Positions 9,867 to 16,981 of a stretch of 31,303 nt of DNA are shown here, in pieces. The notes under the pieces are model-generated. The model was not told the origin of the DNA. It searched no databases and was given only the letters and a program-made list of their open reading frames with translations. The DNA is taken from contig CANRFK010000002.1 of assembly GCA_947629875.1 (NCBI GenBank), positions 1-31,303 on the forward strand. Direction: 5' to 3'. Positions within the stretch are counted from its first letter, which is position 1. Every line of letters begins with the position of its first letter. This DNA comes from an uncultured Clostridia bacterium. Its GTDB lineage: Bacteria > Bacillota > Clostridia > Christensenellales > Borkfalkiaceae. A program made the position numbers and the translations under genes.

Positions 9867-10493
9867 TTATGCGCTCACGTTCTGCACGGCGTGGATACGT
9901 AAGTCGAACATGACGAACTTGCTCTCCACGCTGTTGTTGTTTTCATCATCGAGGAACTCGAGCGTCACGGTAAAATTCTCTGCGCCGCCCGCTTCCACCG
10001 TGCCCAATGCGTCGCTTACGCCACCCAAAGCGAGCCCTTCGCTTACGAGCGTCTCCCTCTTTTCGCCGCGGGCGGGCTGCACCGTAACTTTGAGCATGGA
10101 GGCAAACGTACTGTCGCTGATAACCGAATTGCATACAACTTCCACGTAGTAGGAAAACGCCACATCGCTGCTGTTGCCGATGCGCAGTTCCGCGGTGAAA
10201 CTGCTCGTGGGCGCCACTTTCGTTCCCTGCGCGATGCCGAAGATGTTGTCCTGCGTGTCCGTGGAAAAATCCTTCTCTTCGTCGTCGACGCTACGGACGA
10301 ACGCTCCCCCTTCGCCGAGATTGACGGTGGTAAGTTTTTGCCGCACGAGGGTCGCCTTCAACGTGCCCGCCACGAGATGGGTCTGCGTGGAGACCGTCTC
10401 GTGATATAGTCCGTACGTGGTGCCCAGCGCAAGGGCGAAACAGCATACCGCAAGCGCAATGGCAAGGAGAATGACAATTGCCCTATTTTTCAT
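9867..10493 (-). CDS. SipW-dependent secreted protein (TasA/camelysin-like)
   Basis: 208 residues. The N-terminus MKNRAIVILLAIALAVCCFA and the following TYGLYHETVS...LVAGTL form the SipW-dependent type of signal peptide, with the typical A-G-T-L shortly after the cleavage area. The rest is beta-rich with no cell-wall anchor motif. TasA and camelysin relatives form extracellular fibres or act as surface proteins; which applies here cannot be told. The ATG sits within the last codons of the signal peptidase gene (11-base overlap) behind GGAGGGAAAG, so the enzyme and its likely substrate are made together. A longer in-frame opening to 10589 is not needed, because it lacks a comparable site. Confidence 0.8.
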   Translation of the reverse strand: MKNRAIVILLAIALAVCCFALALGTTYGLYHETVSTQTHLVAGTLKATLVRQKLTTVNLGEGGAFVRSVDDEEKDFSTDTQDNIFGIAQGTKVAPTSSFTAELRIGNSSDVAFSYYVEVVCNSVISDSTFASMLKVTVQPARGEKRETLVSEGLALGGVSDALGTVEAGGAENFTVTLEFLDDENNNSVESKFVMFDLRIHAVQNVSA

Positions 10494-11136
10494 CTTTCCC
10501 TCCCTTGGAGGGGCGCCTCCCGATATGCGGAGGGTCGCTTTCGCATAGAAGCGTTTGCAGGAGCACTGCCGATAAAGCGGCAATGACAACGGAGAGCAGG
10601 AAGAGCGGGTCGCGCAAGATACAGATGCAGACGCCGAGCGCGTGGCTGCACGAAACCACCTTGCCGATGATGCGGCCGCCCGTGGGGTCGGCGGTGTTTA
10701 CGATCTGCGAGCCGACGGAAGTTCCGTTGTCGCCGCGCAGGGTGATGACGTACCCCTCGCCGCGCCGCTCTATTTTGCGTACCCTGTGCGTGATGGTGAC
10801 CTCCCCGCCTATCACCCGATAGACAAAGGTCAGAACGTCCCCTTCCCGCAGCCCCGCGTAGAACGCTTCCCGCGCCTCTTGTTCGGTCGGGACAAGTTGG
10901 ATGAGGACAAAGCTCCGCACGGGGATATGCCCGATCTTGTACGATTCGACATCGGTCCCGGAGTCTTTCTCCATCGACGTGGACATGACGATCCGCGCGC
11001 TGTATCCAAACAGCCCGCGCGTGGCAAAGGCATGGATCGCCAGCACGGCGGCAACGACGCCGAGCACGAGAATGAGGACAAGGTATAATTTTATCAATCG
11101 TCTGGCGACAAAACGCCCATCTTTTGTGTTGCCCAT
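10483..11136 (-). CDS. sipW: signal peptidase I, SipW type
   Basis: 217 residues with helices near 15-38 and 175-197. The serine of the S26 family is in MSTSMEKD (S54). Where ordinary bacterial enzymes have a catalytic Lys, this one has His in ITHRVRKIE (H117), and the GDN motif follows (136-138). This Ser-His form is the endoplasmic-reticulum or SipW type, which in Bacillus processes TasA and TapA. The gene directly downstream encodes a protein with the matching signal peptide, which supports the assignment. The ATG at 11136 has only a distant GAAGGG 13 bases upstream, so translation may be modest. Confidence 0.88.
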   Translation of the reverse strand: MGNTKDGRFVARRLIKLYLVLILVLGVVAAVLAIHAFATRGLFGYSARIVMSTSMEKDSGTDVESYKIGHIPVRSFVLIQLVPTEQEAREAFYAGLREGDVLTFVYRVIGGEVTITHRVRKIERRGEGYVITLRGDNGTSVGSQIVNTADPTGGRIIGKVVSCSHALGVCICILRDPLFLLSVVIAALSAVLLQTLLCESDPPHIGRRPSKGGKDEK

Positions 11137-11174
11137 GGTTTTTTGGGCCCTTCAGAAGCGGCCCCTCCGCTATA

Positions 11175-11203
11175 ATTATATGAAATCGTTGTAAAAAGTT
11201 GAA
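11175..11203 (-). promoter_or_regulatory. possible sipW promoter
   Basis: A perfect TATAAT on the minus strand (11180-11175), with TTCAAC (11203-11198) 17 bases upstream as a poor -35. It lies about 40 bases before the sipW start. Confidence 0.45.
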
Positions 11204-11242
11204 CATATCGGGGGGCACCCCGCACGAGAAGGAGCGATAAGG

Positions 11243-11281
11243 TGGAGATTTCTCCACGCGCTACGCTTGGTCGAAATGACA
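11243..11281. repeat. intergenic repeat element, copy 1
   Basis: Pattern TGGAGATTTCTCCAC, GCGCTAC, GCTTGGTCGA, ATGACA. It starts with a perfect TGGAGA-TT-TCTCCA palindrome. It matches the element at 11405-11446 at most positions apart from a three-base gap. Confidence 0.6.
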
Positions 11282-11404
11282 TAATTATGGCGCGGGGAGG
11301 GATGAGGAATGAGGAATGAGGGCGGGGCGGGATGCGGAATGGACGGGCGGCATGAGGAGTGTGCGGGTCGGTTTTAGGAATGAACGGGGCGGTATGGGGA
11401 ATTA

Positions 11405-11446
11405 TTGAGATGTCTCGACTGCGCTACCGCTCCGCTCGACATGACA
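11405..11446. repeat. intergenic repeat element, copy 2
   Basis: Pattern TGAGATGTCTCGAC, GCGCTAC, CGCTCCGCTCGA, ATGACA. Same order of blocks as copy 1 at 11243-11281, which suggests one family of short non-coding elements. Confidence 0.6.
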
Positions 11447-11589
11447 AAGTAGTCGAATTGCGGAGCCCACCCCCTTAATCCCCCTCCCATGGAGGGGGCA
11501 AGTGAAGAAGTAGGGGCAAAGGGCTCTAAGCGAAGTTTGCGCCGACGAGCGCGCGGGACGCTACGGGCGGAGGTGGATATCATTGCATA

Positions 11590-11634
11590 CACCTCATCCG
11601 TCACTACGTGACACCTTCCCCTCAAGGGGAAGGC
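11590..11634. repeat. double-palindrome element
   Basis: Two adjacent hairpins: GTCAC-TAC-GTGAC (11600-11612) and CCTTCCCC-TCAA-GGGGAAGG (11614-11633). No T-tract follows on either strand, so it is not a normal terminator. A related GTCAC-GCA-GTGAC hairpin lies at 28956-28968. Confidence 0.65.
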
Positions 11635-11695
11635 GCGTGCAGCCGCTCTTCTCCATGGCATGGCAAAAAATTCTCCTTTCCAAAAAACGCATAAG

Positions 11696-11719
11696 AAAAA
11701 AGCGGCCGCGGGGGTCGCT
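11696..11719 (-). terminator. terminator of the MarR/ABC operon
   Basis: On the minus strand AGCG-A-CC, loop CCCGC, GG-C-CGCT, followed by TTTTTT (11701-11696). The stem is short but GC-rich, and it lies about 25 bases past the small ORF. Confidence 0.6.
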
Positions 11720-11742
11720 CTTTTCTGCTCCGTAAGGGGAGC

Positions 11743-11820
11743 TCACTTCTTCAAGAGATGTTTGAGGTACTCCTCGTACTCCTCTTCCGTGATCGCCTTC
11801 ACTTTGTTCTTCTTTGCCAT
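11743..11820 (-). CDS. 25-residue ORF downstream of the ABC exporter
   Basis: Encodes MAKKNKVKAITEEEYEEYLK followed by HLLKK and a TGA stop. A GCGAGG site sits eight bases before the ATG. The gene lies 51 bases after the exporter stop and just before the terminator at 11696-11719, so it would be the last cistron of that operon. The product is strongly charged, basic at both ends with an acidic middle, and probably one amphipathic helix. It has no signal peptide or cysteine. I do not recognise a family with certainty. It may be a regulator or accessory peptide of the exporter, or a chance ORF. Confidence 0.5.
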   Translation of the reverse strand: MAKKNKVKAITEEEYEEYLKHLLKK

Positions 11821-11871
11821 GGGAAAACCTCGCCGGTTGGATTACCGTAAGTATTCCCCGCGGCGCGGAAT

Positions 11872-14800
11872 TTATTCGGTGCGCAGGGCGATGACGGGGT
11901 CTTTCTTCGCCGCCTTCGACGCGGGGATGAGCCCCGAGATGAGGGTGAGGGCGACGCTGACGCAGATCATGATGAACGCCGTGAGCGGTTGCAGCGAGGC
12001 AATGCCCGCGATGCCCGTGTACGCTTGAATGACCGCGCTGACGATGAAACTCAAAATGTAGGTGACGGCAACGCCGAATACGCCCGCGGCGAGCCCGATG
12101 ATGAACGTCTCCGCGTTGAACAAATTCTTGATATCCCGCTTGCTCGCGCCGAGACTTCGGAGAACGCCGATCTCCTTGACGCGCTCCACGACGGAGACAT
12201 AGGTGATGATGCCGATCATGACCGAGCTCACGATGAGCGAGATGGACGTAAACGCCACGAGCACGTAGGTGATGACGTTGAGCATCGTCTGCACCATGCC
12301 CATGAGAAGCCCCACGCGGTCGGTGTATTTGATCTTATCCCCCTCTCTGCCTTCCGCTTCGCACCTATCGTTCCAATCGTCGAGGTAGTCGAGAACCTTT
12401 TCCTTCGCGTCGAAATCAGTGGGAAAGATATTGATGCCGCCCGGCGTATTGTCGCCGCCGAGGGCGCGGATGATCGTCTCGGGCGAATAGGTGATGTAGA
12501 TGTTGCCCCGAAGCTCGGCGCCGTTCACTTCCTCGACGGAATACTTCACGAACACGTCGCCGAAGATGCCGAGGAGCGTCTCCCGCGAGACGGTTTCTCC
12601 CTCCAAAGCATCCACCTGCGCCGCAATATCGCTCACCATCGCCGCCCCTTTCCCGGGGACTGCTTCTTCGAACGGCTCCTGCATTTGGGGGATCGCGGCG
12701 CTCAAAATGAGCTTACTGTACATGCCGTCTGCGGGCGGCGTGAGCCCGGCGTTCTTCAATCCTTCGTCCAACTGATCCATGACGGTGCCGCCGGACGCCT
12801 CCACGAGCGTCGAGCGCAGCGATTCGAGGTCGAGGGGGGTGTACTGCGTATCGAGGTGGGCGGCGGGCGAGAGATAGAAGTTCATGGAGGTAAATTGCCC
12901 CAACAGCTTGTTGAACCACTCCGGCGCCCTTGCCTCGTCGCTGTACATCCACTGCACGATCTTGGATTTCAGATTGCCCTTTACGTAATCATCCACCGTC
13001 GCCTCGGTGAGGTTGAGCCCCTCTTTGAGGCAACCGTAGGTGTAGCCGTCTTTGAGGCGGAGAACGGCCTGCACTTCGATGTTGATGCCCTGCTCTTCGG
13101 TGAACGCATCCCATTCGTTCTTCATCATGCGGCCGCTGTACTCAAAGGGATAACTCTTGCCGTCGAAGCCCTCGTATTTGTCGTTCTCGGTGTACACTTC
13201 GTCGTTGAAGTAGAGCGTGTAGCGCTTGCCGAGCACGCCCTTCGTCACGTTCCCGTCTTCGTCCACTGTATCCTCGAAGGGGATATAGAGGCTCTTTCTC
13301 TTCTGTTCCTCCGTGACATGGTCGTCCCTCCCCAAGTTGAAGAGCGAGAGGAAATTATCCTCGGGAATGAGCCCGAGCTGTGCGAGCACGAGGTCGGAGA
13401 CTTCGTTCGCCTCGTTGCCGATGACGAGCACCGCGCCCGCGGGTTCGCCCTCTTTGGGCGCCTCAGTGGGAAATTCGCCCGCCACGATGTCGTACTGCGA
13501 GCGCACGAACTTCGCATAATCCTTGTCGCTGTAATCGCTCGTGCCCGGCATCTTGTTGACGATATCGCCGAAGAAATCGGCAAACGGGACGAGATCGCTG
13601 TATTGGCTCGCATGCTGCCGCAACTCGCCGATATAGAACTCTTTGAGCGCGGAGAGCGAATAATAGCGCGTTTCGGCGTCAAATCCCGCCGTCTTGCCGC
13701 CGACGTCGACTGCGGTGAACAGATTGTCGGTGAGGATGGTGCCGTAGAGGTACTGCACGGCGGAAAACCACTCGGGATTGTTCGCAACGCCGTCGTCGAT
13801 ATATTTGATATAATCTTCGGAGATGTTGTTCTGCACGGTAATGCCGTTCGCAAGCCCCGTCAGGAAGGAATCCACATAGATCCGATCGCCGATCTCGTCG
13901 AGCTTGGGCATCGCCTCGCGGTTGGACATTGCCGACATCACCGCTGTGAGATCGAAGGTGGATTCGGTGATCTCGATGGGATAGTACGAGAGCATATCCT
14001 CTTCGGTGCGCTTGATATAGCGGTTGAAGCCCGAGGAGAGCGCGAGGACGAGGCAGACCGAGATGATGCCGATGCTCCCCGCGACCGACGTGATGATGGT
14101 GCGCCCCTTCTTGGTGAGAAGGTTGCGCGCCGAAAGCGCGAGCGAGGTCAAAAAGCCCATCTTTGCGCGCGGCTTTTTCTCCTTCTTCCTCTTTGTGTGC
14201 TCGGGGGCGGGTTCCGCCGCGGACTGTTCGGCAGTCTCCGCGGGCTGTGCCGCTTCCGCGGACGCTACCTCCGCCGCCTCTTCCTCTTCGGAATAGGGCG
14301 CGGAATCCTCCTCCACGAGGCCGTCGTGAAGCCGCACGATGCGCGTCGCATACTTTTCGGCGAGCTCGGGGTTGTGCGTCACCATGATGACGAGCCGCTC
14401 GGAGGCGATCTCCTGCATGAGATCCATGATCTGAACGCTCGTCTTGCTGTCGAGCGCGCCCGTGGGTTCATCGGCAAGCAAAATATCGGGGTTGTTGACG
14501 AGGGCGCGCGCAATGGCGACCCTCTGCATCTGCCCGCCCGAAAGCTGGTTGGGGCGCTTGCCGAGTTCTTCGCCCAGCCCCACGCGCTCCAACGCCTCGG
14601 CGGCGCGCTTCTTGCGCTCCTCCCTCCCCACGCCCGCAATGGTGAGCGCGAGCTCCACGTTGGAGAGCACGGTCTGGTGCGGGATGAGGTTATAGTTCTG
14701 GAACACAAACCCGATGCGGTGGTTGCGGTAGACGTCCCAATCGCGGCTCTTGAAGTCCTTGGTGGAGCGCCCTTGAATGACGAGATCGCCCGACGTGTAG

Positions 14801-14967
14801 TGGTCGAGCCCGCCGATGATGTTGAGGAGGGTCGTCTTACCGCAGCCCGAGGGGCCGAGGATGCACACAAATTCGCTCCTGCGGAAAGAGAGGCTCACCC
14901 CTTTTAAGGCATGCACCGCGCCCGAAGCGACCTTATAGTCCTTTTTGATGTCAGTCAGTTTGAGCAT
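11872..14967 (-). CDS. MacB-like ABC exporter, ATPase and permease fused
   Basis: 1031 residues. The ATPase comes first: Walker A GPSGCGKTT (38-46), signature LSGGQ (142-146), Walker B ILLADEP (162-168) and H198. An Ala/Glu/Pro linker (about 225-262) leads to the FtsX-type permease, with one helix near 288-305, a very long outside loop of about 580 residues, then three helices near 897-925, 958-985 and 996-1016. The segment VVERVKEIGVLRSLGASKRD is the typical FtsX cytoplasmic loop. This is the type VII (MacB) plan, which moves substrates outside the membrane rather than across it. Substrates of relatives include antimicrobial peptides and lipoproteins; none can be named here. It starts nine bases after the MarR gene with GGAGA before ATG. 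Confidence 0.92.
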   Translation of the reverse strand: MLKLTDIKKDYKVASGAVHALKGVSLSFRRSEFVCILGPSGCGKTTLLNIIGGLDHYTSGDLVIQGRSTKDFKSRDWDVYRNHRIGFVFQNYNLIPHQTVLSNVELALTIAGVGREERKKRAAEALERVGLGEELGKRPNQLSGGQMQRVAIARALVNNPDILLADEPTGALDSKTSVQIMDLMQEIASERLVIMVTHNPELAEKYATRIVRLHDGLVEEDSAPYSEEEEAAEVASAEAAQPAETAEQSAAEPAPEHTKRKKEKKPRAKMGFLTSLALSARNLLTKKGRTIITSVAGSIGIISVCLVLALSSGFNRYIKRTEEDMLSYYPIEITESTFDLTAVMSAMSNREAMPKLDEIGDRIYVDSFLTGLANGITVQNNISEDYIKYIDDGVANNPEWFSAVQYLYGTILTDNLFTAVDVGGKTAGFDAETRYYSLSALKEFYIGELRQHASQYSDLVPFADFFGDIVNKMPGTSDYSDKDYAKFVRSQYDIVAGEFPTEAPKEGEPAGAVLVIGNEANEVSDLVLAQLGLIPEDNFLSLFNLGRDDHVTEEQKRKSLYIPFEDTVDEDGNVTKGVLGKRYTLYFNDEVYTENDKYEGFDGKSYPFEYSGRMMKNEWDAFTEEQGINIEVQAVLRLKDGYTYGCLKEGLNLTEATVDDYVKGNLKSKIVQWMYSDEARAPEWFNKLLGQFTSMNFYLSPAAHLDTQYTPLDLESLRSTLVEASGGTVMDQLDEGLKNAGLTPPADGMYSKLILSAAIPQMQEPFEEAVPGKGAAMVSDIAAQVDALEGETVSRETLLGIFGDVFVKYSVEEVNGAELRGNIYITYSPETIIRALGGDNTPGGINIFPTDFDAKEKVLDYLDDWNDRCEAEGREGDKIKYTDRVGLLMGMVQTMLNVITYVLVAFTSISLIVSSVMIGIITYVSVVERVKEIGVLRSLGASKRDIKNLFNAETFIIGLAAGVFGVAVTYILSFIVSAVIQAYTGIAGIASLQPLTAFIMICVSVALTLISGLIPASKAAKKDPVIALRTE

Positions 14968-14976
14968 ACGTTCTCC

Positions 14977-15438
14977 TCATTCGGCGCGTTCATCCGAAAT
15001 TTTCTTCTTCGCCTCGCCGAGGGCGGCGCAAAATTCTTTGTACAGCTTGACGAGCTCGTTCATCTTCTTCTCGCCGAGCGTCTTGGAGACGCGCTCCATA
15101 ATGGCGTTTGCCTGCGCGCACTGTTCATCGAACACGGCGAGGGAGTGCTCCGTGAGCCGCACATAAGCGATCTTCTTGTCGTTGGGCGCCGACGTGCGCA
15201 TCACGATGCCCCGCTCCTCGAGCTTGGTGACGACCTGCGAGACCGCCGACCGCGTGATGCCGAGGCGGCGCGCAAGTTCGGAGGAGATGATGTCCTTCCC
15301 CTTTTCGCGCTCCATTAGGATCTCGCGGATCATGCGGAACTCCGTGCGGGAAAGTTTTGCCGCGTCCGCAAAGAGATCGAGGCTCTCCATTTCCTTTGCG
15401 ATTTGGATGAATTTGATGAGATGTTCGTTGATTTCCAT
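14977..15438 (-). CDS. MarR family transcriptional regulator
   Basis: 153 residues. The start chosen is ATG at 15438 with GAGGAAAAAT before it; the longer frame to 15516 would begin upstream of the promoter. The winged helix-turn-helix is clear: SSELARRLGITRSAVSQVVT, then a wing KLEERGIVMR-x-DKKIAYVRLTEHS. The long C-terminal helices form the dimer interface. It is first in the operon with the ABC exporter, a frequent layout in which the regulator represses its own exporter until a toxic compound binds. The operator candidate at 15457-15476 fits autoregulation. Confidence 0.9.
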   Translation of the reverse strand: MEINEHLIKFIQIAKEMESLDLFADAAKLSRTEFRMIREILMEREKGKDIISSELARRLGITRSAVSQVVTKLEERGIVMRTSAPNDKKIAYVRLTEHSLAVFDEQCAQANAIMERVSKTLGEKKMNELVKLYKEFCAALGEAKKKISDERAE

Positions 15439-15456
15439 ATTTTTCCTCTGTTTACG

Positions 15457-15476
15457 ATTGTATCGTACTGAACAAT
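15457..15476. promoter_or_regulatory. candidate MarR operator
   Basis: ATTGT-N3-GTAC-N3-ACAAT, a 20-base dyad with perfect outer 5-bp arms and a central palindrome. It starts seven bases after the -10 box and covers the expected transcription start. Size and position suit a MarR dimer that blocks transcription. Confidence 0.5.
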
Positions 15477-15483
15477 CCTCATT

Positions 15484-15513
15484 ATTATATACACTTGCCC
15501 GCAATATTGTCAA
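15484..15513 (-). promoter_or_regulatory. promoter of the MarR/ABC operon
   Basis: Perfect TTGACA (15513-15508), an 18-base spacer and perfect TATAAT (15489-15484) on the minus strand. The spacer starts with a CAATATTG palindrome (15502-15509) that overlaps the -35 box. Confidence 0.85.
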
Positions 15514-15577
15514 CAAAATTAAAGTATAAAATTCATAAAATTTACAATTCTTTCACAAAAGATCCGTGCACGCTATG

Positions 15578-15613
15578 AAAAAACCGCCCTCACGGCGAAT
15601 GCTTGGGCGGTTT
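15578..15613 (-). terminator. terminator overlapping the end of the methyltransferase gene
   Basis: AAACCGCCC in the last codons (15613-15605 on the minus strand) pairs with GGGCGGTTT (15589-15581), followed by more T to 15578. The left arm lies in the coding sequence and the stop codon is in the loop. Confidence 0.8.
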
Positions 15614-16717
15614 CCCGGGGTAGGCGTAAAATGTACACGGAATGCGAGCGTTGGAGAGCGGCTTTTTCTTGGGGCACCTGCCGAACGCGCGTTCCGCGCC
15701 CTCGAAGGCGGAGAGGAAATAACAGCTCCAATCGGGCAGGCGGCGGAAGACCTCTGCAAAGTCGCGGTAGAACGAAAAGAGGTCATCATCCCGCCCAAGC
15801 CGCTCCCCGTAGGGCGGGTTGGAGACGAGCACGCCGTAGGGCTCGGCGGAAGTGAACGCGCGCATGTCGGCGCACGCGAAGCGGATATTTTGGGCGACGC
15901 CCGCCCGTTCGGCGTGGAATTTGGCGATCTCGACGGCGCGCGCGGAGATGTCCCCCGCAAAGAGGGGCGGAATGTCACCGTGAAAGCGCACATCCGCCGC
16001 CTCTTCCCGCGCCCTTTTCAGCACATCGGCGGGCGTGCATTTCCACCGCGTGAAGTCGAAGTCCCGCCCCGTGCCGGGGGCGATGTTGAGGGCATACATG
16101 GCGGCCTCGATGGGAAGCGTCCCGCTCCCGCAGAAGAGGTCGGCGAACGGCTTGCCGCGGCGGAAGTAACTTGTTTCCACCATCGCCGCCGCCACCGTCT
16201 CGCGGAGGGTCGCATCGTACGTTTTGACGCGGTAGCCGCGCTTGTGGAGCCCGTCGCCCGAGGCGTCGAGGGTGATGCTCGCAACATCATTTATAATGGA
16301 GACGCCCACCACGGCGCGCTCCCCTTTTTCATCAAATGAAGAGACGCCCAGTTTTTCCGAGAGCCGCCGAAGAACTGCTTTTTTGGCGACGCCGCCCGCC
16401 GCCTTCACCGCAACGAGTTTGCTCTTATAACTCTTCCCGTCCATGAAAATGGCGGAATGGGGTGCCAAAAACGCCTCCCACGGCAGAGAAAACACCCCCT
16501 CGAAGAGTTCATCGAAGGTGGGGGCTGGAAAGCGGCCGAGCTCGATGAGCACGCGCTCGCCCGACCGCAAAAATACGTTGAGACGGGCGACATCGGTAAA
16601 GTCGCCCGCAAGCGAAATGCGCCCGGCTTCGGCGGGACAGTCGCCGTAGCCAAGCGCTTTTAGTTGCCGTTTGACGGAAGCCTCGCATCCCGCCGTCACG
16701 GGAATGAGGAGTTTCAT
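15590..16717 (-). CDS. 23S rRNA (guanine-N2) methyltransferase, RlmL type
   Basis: 375 residues. An N-terminal THUMP RNA-binding region (about 40-150) is followed by a Rossmann methyltransferase: motif I DLFCGSGT (193-200) binds S-adenosylmethionine, and the NPPYG motif (300-304) is the catalytic signature of N2-guanine or N6-adenine methylation. The length and order match the YpsC/RlmL-N family of Bacillota, which modify G2445 of 23S rRNA; that exact target is by analogy. The start ATG follows AGGAAAAGG. A ten-codon ORF overlaps the start by four bases. No promoter is evident; the 264-base gap upstream carries hairpins. Confidence 0.9.
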   Translation of the reverse strand: MKLLIPVTAGCEASVKRQLKALGYGDCPAEAGRISLAGDFTDVARLNVFLRSGERVLIELGRFPAPTFDELFEGVFSLPWEAFLAPHSAIFMDGKSYKSKLVAVKAAGGVAKKAVLRRLSEKLGVSSFDEKGERAVVGVSIINDVASITLDASGDGLHKRGYRVKTYDATLRETVAAAMVETSYFRRGKPFADLFCGSGTLPIEAAMYALNIAPGTGRDFDFTRWKCTPADVLKRAREEAADVRFHGDIPPLFAGDISARAVEIAKFHAERAGVAQNIRFACADMRAFTSAEPYGVLVSNPPYGERLGRDDDLFSFYRDFAEVFRRLPDWSCYFLSAFEGAERAFGRCPKKKPLSNARIPCTFYAYPGKPPKHSP

Positions 16718-16746
16718 AGTCTGTATTCCTTTTCCTCCGCCTCCAT

Positions 16747-16910
16747 AAAAAGTGGTAGGATGCTGTGCGCCGCCGAGCTACCGCACGGCGACGCTTGGTG
16801 CGAGGCGGGTCTCCCGCCGCTGCACGACCCAATTTGCCGCATACTTGCGGCTTAATGTCGGGGCAAGCGAATAAGACGTTGACCCAAGAGGACGCAAACG
16901 CCTATTTCCC
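16747..16910. other. hairpin-rich intergenic sequence
   Basis: Contains GGCGGG-TCT-CCCGCC (about 16806-16820) and GCCGCA-TACT-TGCGGC (about 16839-16854), plus GC-rich partners around them. There is no ORF with a ribosome binding site. Together with the inverted repeat at 16911-16976 it could be one mobile or structured RNA element of about 230 bases. Confidence 0.45.
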
Positions 16911-16976
16911 TCGTTCAATTTATTTTTGAGCATACGCCCCCCCCAAGGGGCGTAGACGAAAAAAGAAATTGAACGA
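16911..16976. repeat. 30-bp imperfect inverted repeat
   Basis: The arms 16911-16940 and 16947-16976 match at 25 of 30 positions: an outer TCGTTCAATTT/AAATTGAACGA, a middle TTTTT/AAAAA, and an inner TACGCCCC/GGGGCGTA around the loop CCCCAA. It begins five bases after the stop of the CorC-like gene. No T-tract follows the hairpin on either strand, so it is not a standard terminator, although it could protect or end that mRNA. Confidence 0.8.
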
Positions 16977-16981
16977 AATTC

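Larger units (their letters stand above)
11204..11695. other. gene-free stretch with repeat-like intergenic elements
   Basis: No ORF here has a ribosome binding site or family resemblance. The stretch contains G-rich degenerate direct repeats (about 11290-11400, unit resembling CGGYATGAGGA or GGAATGAGG), two related elements (11243-11281 and 11405-11446), a palindrome-rich segment (11590-11634) and a CCCCCTTAATCCCCCTCC stretch with GGAGGGGG downstream (11470-11499). I recall similar sentences as widespread intergenic repeats in gut Clostridia; this needs a search to confirm. Confidence 0.65.

Noticed and set aside
11989..14907. A 972-codon open frame on the plus strand
   Set aside because: It is exactly antisense to the ABC exporter. 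It is rich in Arg, His, Asp and Val, as expected from the opposite strand of GC-rich coding DNA, and has no domain resemblance.
16911..16976. Intrinsic terminator for the CorC-like gene
   Set aside because: The inverted repeat is strong, but neither strand has a T-run after the GC stem, so I list it as a repeat or hairpin.
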